A stretch of DNA of 23,753 bases from positions 1 to 23,753 of the IMG/VR virus record IMGVR_UViG_3300047319_001385, one strand, 5' to 3'. This DNA is from a virus. Positions 19,969 through 23,753 of the stretch are shown piece after piece. The notes beneath the pieces are model-generated. The model made no database searches, was not told the DNA's origin, and worked only from the letters and a program-made list of their open reading frames with translations. A program made the position numbers and the translations under genes. Each line of letters starts with the position of its first letter. The stretch's first letter is position 1.

Positions 19969-20808
19969 ATGACGAAAGCCAACGCGCTCGAATTGCTGCC
20001 GCCGAATTCGGGCGTCGTGCTCGACAACGATGCGATTGAAATTGGTGAGCTCTATCGTAACGCCCGCACATCGATCGTTGATAGCGTCAAATATTTGATT
20101 GAGGCCGGGCTGCGTCTGACTGCGAAGAAGAAATCAATGGATCACGGCGAATGGTTGCCGTGGCTTGCGGCGAATGAAGCGGAGCTTGGGTTCAAAGAAC
20201 GAGCAGCGCGCCTGCTTATGAAAGGAGCCGAGACAAATCGGCAGCTAGCTACCGATTTGGAAGTCCCGGAGGCGTTGCAACTTAGCCGCACGCTTTGGGG
20301 GCACGATAAAATCCGCGGCACGCAAGGCACCGGCGAGAACGAGTGGTTTACGCCGGCGGAATATATCGAACTGGCGCGCACGGTGCTCGGCGACATCGAT
20401 CTCGATCCGGCGAGCAGCGATGAGGCGCAGCGCATTGTCCAAGCCGCGCAGTATTTCACACGAGAGGACGACGGCTTGGAGCACGAATGGCATGGCCGTG
20501 TTTGGCTCAATCCGCCCTACGCACAGCCATACATTGCGAACTTTGCATCAAAGATGGTGGCCGAGTTGCGTGCGGGGCGCGTTGATGCGGCAATCATGCT
20601 CACGCACAATTACACGGATACGGCTTGGTTTCACGAGCTCGTCAGCGAAGCCGCGGCAATCTGTTTCACGCGTGGCCGAGTCAAGTTCTATTCCGGCGAC
20701 GAGATCGCAGCGCCAACGCAAGGCCAGGCGTTCTTTTATTTCGGCGGCGACGCGCAACTGTTCGCCGAGCGTTTCAAATCAATCGGGTTCGTCATGGTGC
20801 CAGCATGA
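19969..20808 (+). CDS. DUF3102-Dam type DNA N6-adenine methyltransferase
   Basis: The 279-aa protein has two parts. Residues about 22-110 resemble DUF3102 (IGELYRNARTSIVDSVKYLI, DHGEWLPWLAANEAELGF, KERAARLLMK), a helical phage module often in front of methylases or repressors. Residues about 118-275 match phage Dam: NEWFTPAEYIELARTVLG, IDLDPASSDEAQ (144-153), HGRVWLNPPYAQPY with the catalytic NPPY at 181-184, and GRVKFYSG then GQAFFYFGGD. It should methylate adenine, protecting phage DNA or setting replication timing. ATG 19969 is preferred; longer upstream sequence lacks domain features and SD evidence is weak. Its TGA overlaps the next ATG. Confidence 0.88.
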   Translation: MTKANALELLPPNSGVVLDNDAIEIGELYRNARTSIVDSVKYLIEAGLRLTAKKKSMDHGEWLPWLAANEAELGFKERAARLLMKGAETNRQLATDLEVPEALQLSRTLWGHDKIRGTQGTGENEWFTPAEYIELARTVLGDIDLDPASSDEAQRIVQAAQYFTREDDGLEHEWHGRVWLNPPYAQPYIANFASKMVAELRAGRVDAAIMLTHNYTDTAWFHELVSEAAAICFTRGRVKFYSGDEIAAPTQGQAFFYFGGDAQLFAERFKSIGFVMVPA

Positions 20809-21365
20809 TGACATTCGCCGAGGCGTTAAAATACGGTCGCCAGCGTGAGCATTTGGTGGCGTTTGCATTGCGCGAGCGCAAGTTCTTTACGCAAGAATTA
20901 GCAGCAATCAACGAGCCTAACGGCGGAGGGCCGCGGGCACATGGCCCTTACGGCGTTGGCATCGTGCTTCCCGACTTGCTCGTGAGCGGAAAAGGCAAAA
21001 CATTTCCCTTTGAGGTCAAAGCAAAAGGTGAAGCGACTTTCACCAAAACGACCTGCCAGCTCGAGCATGGAATTGGCCAGCGGCTTTATCTGCATTATCG
21101 GGCCTATCAGCGCGAAACCGGATTGCGGGTTGTTCTCGGCATATTCGAGGAAGATACCGGGGAATTGCTTGTCCGCAGTTTAGACAAGCTCAAGGCGCCT
21201 CGAGCATATCACGGCAACAAGATGGACCCTGGCGGCATGTTCTTCTGGCCGCGGGACGCTTTTCGCGTGTTCGCGCAAGTAGCACCGCCGACCGATGTTC
21301 CGCTATTCCGCGACGTGCCCATGCCGCCGACGCTGCCGCCAATTAATGATCTAGGTGACGCATGA
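20805..21365 (+). CDS. PD-(D/E)XK nuclease-like protein (186 aa)
   Basis: The gene begins at ATGATG overlapping the methyltransferase stop. The N-terminal helix (FAEALKYGRQREHLVAFALR) is followed by VGIVLPDLLVSGKGKTFPFE (51-70) and VKAKGEA. Here Pro56-Asp57 and Glu70-x-Lys72 make a PD-x12-ExK active-site pattern found in VRR-NUC or resolvase-type nucleases. HYRAYQRETGLRVVLGIFEE follows as the core strand. The C-terminus has FWPRDAFRVFAQVAPP and a Pro-rich end. A cutting role in phage recombination or DNA processing is inferred. It is not a recognised restriction enzyme even though it follows a methylase, so a restriction-modification pair should not be assumed. Confidence 0.6.
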   Translation: MMTFAEALKYGRQREHLVAFALRERKFFTQELAAINEPNGGGPRAHGPYGVGIVLPDLLVSGKGKTFPFEVKAKGEATFTKTTCQLEHGIGQRLYLHYRAYQRETGLRVVLGIFEEDTGELLVRSLDKLKAPRAYHGNKMDPGGMFFWPRDAFRVFAQVAPPTDVPLFRDVPMPPTLPPINDLGDA

Positions 21366-21568
21366 CCGACGTCCTCGCCCTCGCCCAATTCACCGCCGCG
21401 GAGAAGCACCGCGAGGCGCTGCGCGAGCTGGCAATGCGCAAGCGGCTTTACCCGCGATGGGTCGAGAAAGGCGCGATGACCGCGAAGGATGCCGCGCAGA
21501 AGATCGCGATCATCGAAGCGATCGCGGCGGACTACGGGAAGTTCGCTGAGAAAGAGCGGCTCATATGA
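21362..21568 (+). CDS. 68-aa helical phage protein, unknown
   Basis: The ATGA-coupled frame encodes AAEKHREALRELAMRKRLYP (residues 12-31), then RWVEKGAMTAKDAAQKIAII and EAIAADYGKFAEKE. The pattern of M.KR.YP.WV..G.M....A..KI.I.EAI..DY is one I know from small conserved phage proteins placed between recombination and replication genes, with no assigned role. Helical character throughout suggests a small scaffold or adaptor. It overlaps the RuvC-like gene by 4 bp. Confidence 0.7.
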   Translation: MTDVLALAQFTAAEKHREALRELAMRKRLYPRWVEKGAMTAKDAAQKIAIIEAIAADYGKFAEKERLI

Positions 21569-22113
21569 CCAACGTGTTGGCATTGGATTTGGCCACCGTT
21601 ACTGGCTATGCGCGCGGCGAGGTCGGCGGCAGGCCCGTCGCCGGCTCGATCCGCTTCGGCACGCGCGAGTCGGGCGACGGCGAGGTCTTCGGCCATGCCA
21701 TCGGCTGGTTTAGCAAGCTGATCGCGATGCAGCCGCGGCCGGACGTCATCGTGGTCGAGGCCATGCTGCCGCCCGGCGCCAAGGTGGGGGCAACCAATTC
21801 GAGCACGCGCGACCGGCTTGCCGGCCTGCACGCCATCGTCCGCGGCGTCGCACACATCCGCGGCGCCGGCGAGATCGCCTGCTATTCGGTCGGCGACATC
21901 CGGCATCATTTCATCGGCGAGCGCAGCTTGCGGCGCGCGCAGGCCAAGCAGGCGATCGTCTTGCGCTGCGAGATGCTCGGCTGGCAGGTGGTCGATAATA
22001 ATGCGGCAGATGCATGTGCCGCCTGGTCCTTCGCCTGCTCGATCATCGACCCGACGCAGGCGCTCAAGGTGTCGCCGCTGTTCAACAAGCAACTGCGGGT
22101 GCATGTGCAATGA
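21565..22113 (+). CDS. RuvC-like Holliday junction resolvase
   Basis: The 182-aa protein starts NVLALDLATVTGYARGEV, the RNase H-like first strand with Asp8. PRPDVIVVEAMLPPGAKVG gives Glu65, and DNNAADACAAWSFAC gives Asp144 and Asp149. These are the acidic positions of RuvC-type two-metal nucleases. KQAIVLRCEMLGWQVV separates the last two motifs as expected. The enzyme would cut four-way junctions made during recombination-dependent replication or packaging. Its neighbours (PD-(D/E)XK nuclease, ATPase, YqaJ operon) support that setting. ATGA overlaps occur on both sides. Confidence 0.85.
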   Translation: MTNVLALDLATVTGYARGEVGGRPVAGSIRFGTRESGDGEVFGHAIGWFSKLIAMQPRPDVIVVEAMLPPGAKVGATNSSTRDRLAGLHAIVRGVAHIRGAGEIACYSVGDIRHHFIGERSLRRAQAKQAIVLRCEMLGWQVVDNNAADACAAWSFACSIIDPTQALKVSPLFNKQLRVHVQ

Positions 22114-22439
22114 AACGCCGCGTCATCCTCGAGTCGCCTTACGCGGGAGACATTGAAGCTAACGTTGAATATGCGCGCTGCTGCGTCCGTGACTCACTGG
22201 CTCGCGGCGAGGCTCCGATCGCCTCGCATCTTCTCTACACTCAACCCAGAGTCCTACGCGACGAAGTTCCAGAAGAACGGCAATGGGGCATTGACGCCGG
22301 TTTGAGCTGGGCCGCGGTCGCGGATGCCACCGTTGTCTATATCGACCGCGGCATCAGCAAGGGAATGGAATACGGGATCGCCGCGGCCAAAAACGCAGGA
22401 CTGCCGATTGAAATCAGAACCATCGAGCCAATGCCATGA
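22110..22439 (+). CDS. DUF7768/SLOG-like nucleotide-binding protein (109 aa)
   Basis: The product carries VILESPYAGDIEANVEYARC (residues 5-24), GEAPIASHLLYTQPRVL and PEERQWGIDAGLSWAAVADA, then VVYIDRGISKGMEYGIAAAK. The SPYAG, HLLYTQ, and D.GIS.GM..G...A motifs define DUF7768, related in fold to SLOG/deoxyribosyltransferase domains that bind nucleotides or nucleotide-derived signals. In phages its function is not known; a nucleotide-metabolism or anti-signalling role is conceivable. It is coupled by 4-bp overlaps to RuvC-like and Cys-rich genes. Confidence 0.75.
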   Translation: MKRRVILESPYAGDIEANVEYARCCVRDSLARGEAPIASHLLYTQPRVLRDEVPEERQWGIDAGLSWAAVADATVVYIDRGISKGMEYGIAAAKNAGLPIEIRTIEPMP

Positions 22440-22645
22440 CCGAATTGCCCGAGTCGGTGATCGCATACGCCAGGCGCGAGAGATGCCGCTGCCAAATGCT
22501 TAATTGGGCGATGGGCAAGCCGGTTCACAATCTGATCGACGATGAGTGTTGCCCGGATTTCTCATGCTGCGAGCCGGAGATGTTTGAGATCGACGCTACT
22601 AAACGGTGGGCCTCCTATCATCGCGAGTACGGGAGACAGGCATGA
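22436..22645 (+). CDS. Small CCPDFSCC-motif protein (69 aa), paralogue B
   Basis: The protein reads LPESVIAYARRERCRCQMLN then WAMGKPVHNLIDDECCPDFS, CCEPEMFEIDATKRWASYHR. It matches the minus-strand 61-aa protein in the WAMG, HN, IDDECCPDFSCC and KRW elements, with an added CRC pair in the N-terminus. Two copies on opposite operons of the same early region point to duplication and divergence. The four clustered cysteines suggest metal or redox chemistry. ATGA overlaps both neighbours. Confidence 0.7.
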   Translation: MTELPESVIAYARRERCRCQMLNWAMGKPVHNLIDDECCPDFSCCEPEMFEIDATKRWASYHREYGRQA

Positions 22646-22851
22646 CCACATCAGCCGAAACAGCGGGACGCCTGCGGCCGGCCTATCATCGGTGGCGCAA
22701 ATGCCCTATTCGCCTCGAGGCCGACGACTTCGCGCGACTCTGCCATGCCGCCGGCATGCGCAATACGCTGCCGATCGTGCTGCTCGAGCGCATCGTCCAA
22801 GTCACGCTGCGCGCCAATCTCATCGATGCCGTTCTGGACGACAAGCAATGA
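22642..22851 (+). CDS. 69-aa hypothetical protein
   Basis: I use ATG 22642 (coupled to the previous TGA) rather than a start 36 bp upstream that overlaps the Cys-rich gene. The product has RPAYHRWRKCPIRLEADDFA (14-33), then RLCHAAGMRNTLPIVLLERI and VQVTLRANLIDAVLDDK, a mostly helical protein. No family is recognised. Its place directly before the ATPase genes and the coupling make it a real operon member. Confidence 0.6.
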   Translation: MTTSAETAGRLRPAYHRWRKCPIRLEADDFARLCHAAGMRNTLPIVLLERIVQVTLRANLIDAVLDDKQ

Positions 22852-23057
22852 CCGGCGGTCGCGTTGCGCCAATTCTGGCCTTGCGCGCTCGAGCCGAGGC
22901 GCGGTCTTTGCTCTTTCGCTGCGGCGAATTCACGCTCGGCGAGGCGCTCGACCCGCTGTTCGCCTATGCCTACAAGGCCGGCCTGGTCAACATGCTGGGC
23001 ACAGAAGCGATCGAGGACATCGTTTACGACGCATTTGGGATCGAGCATGCCGCATGA
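22848..23057 (+). CDS. 69-aa helical protein, unknown
   Basis: The ATGA-coupled start at 22848 gives GGRVAPILALRARAEARSLL (residues 3-22), FRCGEFTLGEALDPLFAYAY and KAGLVNMLGTEAIEDIVYDA. The pattern EAR.LLF.CGE..L.EALDPL..YA...GLV resembles small conserved proteins of rhizobial phages, always hypothetical. Being directly upstream of the AAA_25 ATPase, with a 4-bp overlap, it may be a loader or partner, but there is no motif for that. Confidence 0.65.
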   Translation: MTGGRVAPILALRARAEARSLLFRCGEFTLGEALDPLFAYAYKAGLVNMLGTEAIEDIVYDAFGIEHAA

Positions 23058-23753
23058 CAGAGCTCGGCCAATTCGAGAAAGGCTTTGCAGTCTGGAAAAG
23101 CATTCTGGCGCCGATCAAGGACATCGAGCGGCGCATGGTCATCTTTGTCAACATGGCGCAGGAGGTCGCCAGCTACGTCCACAAAGGTCTCGAGAAAGGC
23201 ACGGCGGTCGATGAGCTCTACTCGACCGCGCAAGCGTATGGCCTGGTCGGGCACTTCGGCGAGGACGACGTCCAACAACGCATCGTCGAGGCATTCGAGC
23301 ACGTCGAGGCGCATCGGCCAAACGGCGCCAACGGCTCGGCCAGGCCAGGCGCGATCCGCATTCTCAGCAAAGCGGAATTCACCATGGGTTTCGTCCCGCC
23401 CGACTATCTGGTCGATGGCATCTTTCAACGCCGCTTCATTTATGCGCTAACCGGCCAAACCGGCCACGCCAAGACCGCGGTCGCGCTCCACCTGGCCCAA
23501 CTCGTCAGCTCAACCGATTACAACGCCATGTTTGGATTGCACCGCGTCGAAAAGGGGCGCGTGATTTATCTCGTCGGCGAAAATCCCGACGATGTCCGCA
23601 TGCGCGTCATCGGCGGCGACGCCTTTCGCTCTGACGACCCAACGCAGGACAACATCACTTTCATCCCCGGCGTCTTCGACATCGCGCAGATGTGGAGCAC
23701 GATCGAGGCCGACGCTAAAGCAAACGGCGAAGCCAGCCTCGTCATCATCGATA
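23054..23753 (+). CDS. RepA/AAA_25-type RecA-fold ATPase (partial, runs off window)
   Basis: The frame is open to the end of the window. It starts at an ATGA overlap with the previous gene and gives 233 codons. Residues 1-100 are a helical N-terminal region (MTELGQFEKGFAVWKSILAP). VPPDYLVDGIFQRRFIYALT leads into the Walker A GQTGHAKT (134-141). KGRVIYLVGENPDDVRMRVI holds a conserved E after strand 3, and LVIID (229-233) is the start of Walker B. This is the pattern of AAA_25 ATPases (hexameric RepA-like helicases; some RecA-like Sak4 annealing ATPases). It likely acts in phage DNA replication initiation. The C-terminal part that would separate helicase from recombinase is missing. Confidence 0.85.
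   Translation, partial: MTELGQFEKGFAVWKSILAPIKDIERRMVIFVNMAQEVASYVHKGLEKGTAVDELYSTAQAYGLVGHFGEDDVQQRIVEAFEHVEAHRPNGANGSARPGAIRILSKAEFTMGFVPPDYLVDGIFQRRFIYALTGQTGHAKTAVALHLAQLVSSTDYNAMFGLHRVEKGRVIYLVGENPDDVRMRVIGGDAFRSDDPTQDNITFIPGVFDIAQMWSTIEADAKANGEASLVIID

Noticed and set aside
19969-21365. Classical type II restriction-modification system
   Set aside because: The methylase is phage Dam type and the nuclease does not resemble a restriction endonuclease. Adjacent position alone is not enough.

Overview
The window is phage DNA, either a prophage or a free temperate phage genome. High GC, heavy use of GCG/CGC/GCC codons, and small-gene families that I associate with Hyphomicrobiales (Bradyrhizobium-like) phages suggest an alphaproteobacterial host. 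That host call is an inference from style, not a database match. The phage is mosaic: its baseplate genes follow the order of Mu-like contractile tails, but it carries a tyrosine integrase and no Mu-type transposase is visible.

Layout. (1) 1-7702, plus strand, late genes: tail end of an upstream baseplate gene, Mu gp45-like spike, gp46-like, baseplate J (gp47-like) and gp48/YmfQ-like proteins. These are followed by a receptor-binding module: a beta-helix spike-like protein, a DUF4376 protein, a small connector and a 645-aa collagen-like fibre with a self-cleaving S74 chaperone. Two small one-helix membrane proteins (holin or spanin candidates) come next. An intrinsic terminator at 7735-7762 closes the block. 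(2) 7767-8018, minus: a stand-alone LuxR-type HTH protein, divergent from (3) 8255-10979, plus: an XRE regulator and seven tightly overlapping small genes of unknown role, several Cys-rich (DUF6166-like, DUF3846-like and others). (4) 10980-11438: a 459-bp non-coding region rich in structure, leading to the integrase at 11439-12707. (5) 12704-14202, plus: small accessory genes, two of which look frameshifted, plus a secreted protein. (6) 14186-19601, minus: one tightly coupled operon. In transcription order it encodes YqaJ-family exonuclease, a 73-aa protein, an HNH-like endonuclease, a likely single-strand-annealing protein, two HTH proteins, a membrane-anchored protein, coiled-coil and Cys-rich small proteins, a MazG-like pyrophosphatase and two unknowns. 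(7) 19602-19968: divergent control region with 20-bp-spaced repeats. (8) 19969-23753, plus: DUF3102-Dam methyltransferase, PD-(D/E)XK-like nuclease, RuvC-like resolvase, a DUF7768/SLOG-like protein, a Cys-rich paralogue, two unknowns, and a RepA/AAA_25-type ATPase cut by the window end.

Functionally, the two arms diverging from 19602-19968 form an early recombination/replication module. The integrase and the LuxR/XRE pair form the likely lysogeny and switch module. The left third is virion assembly and host recognition. No tRNA, CRISPR or insertion sequence was recognised, and the large terminase, capsid and endolysin genes are not in the window.
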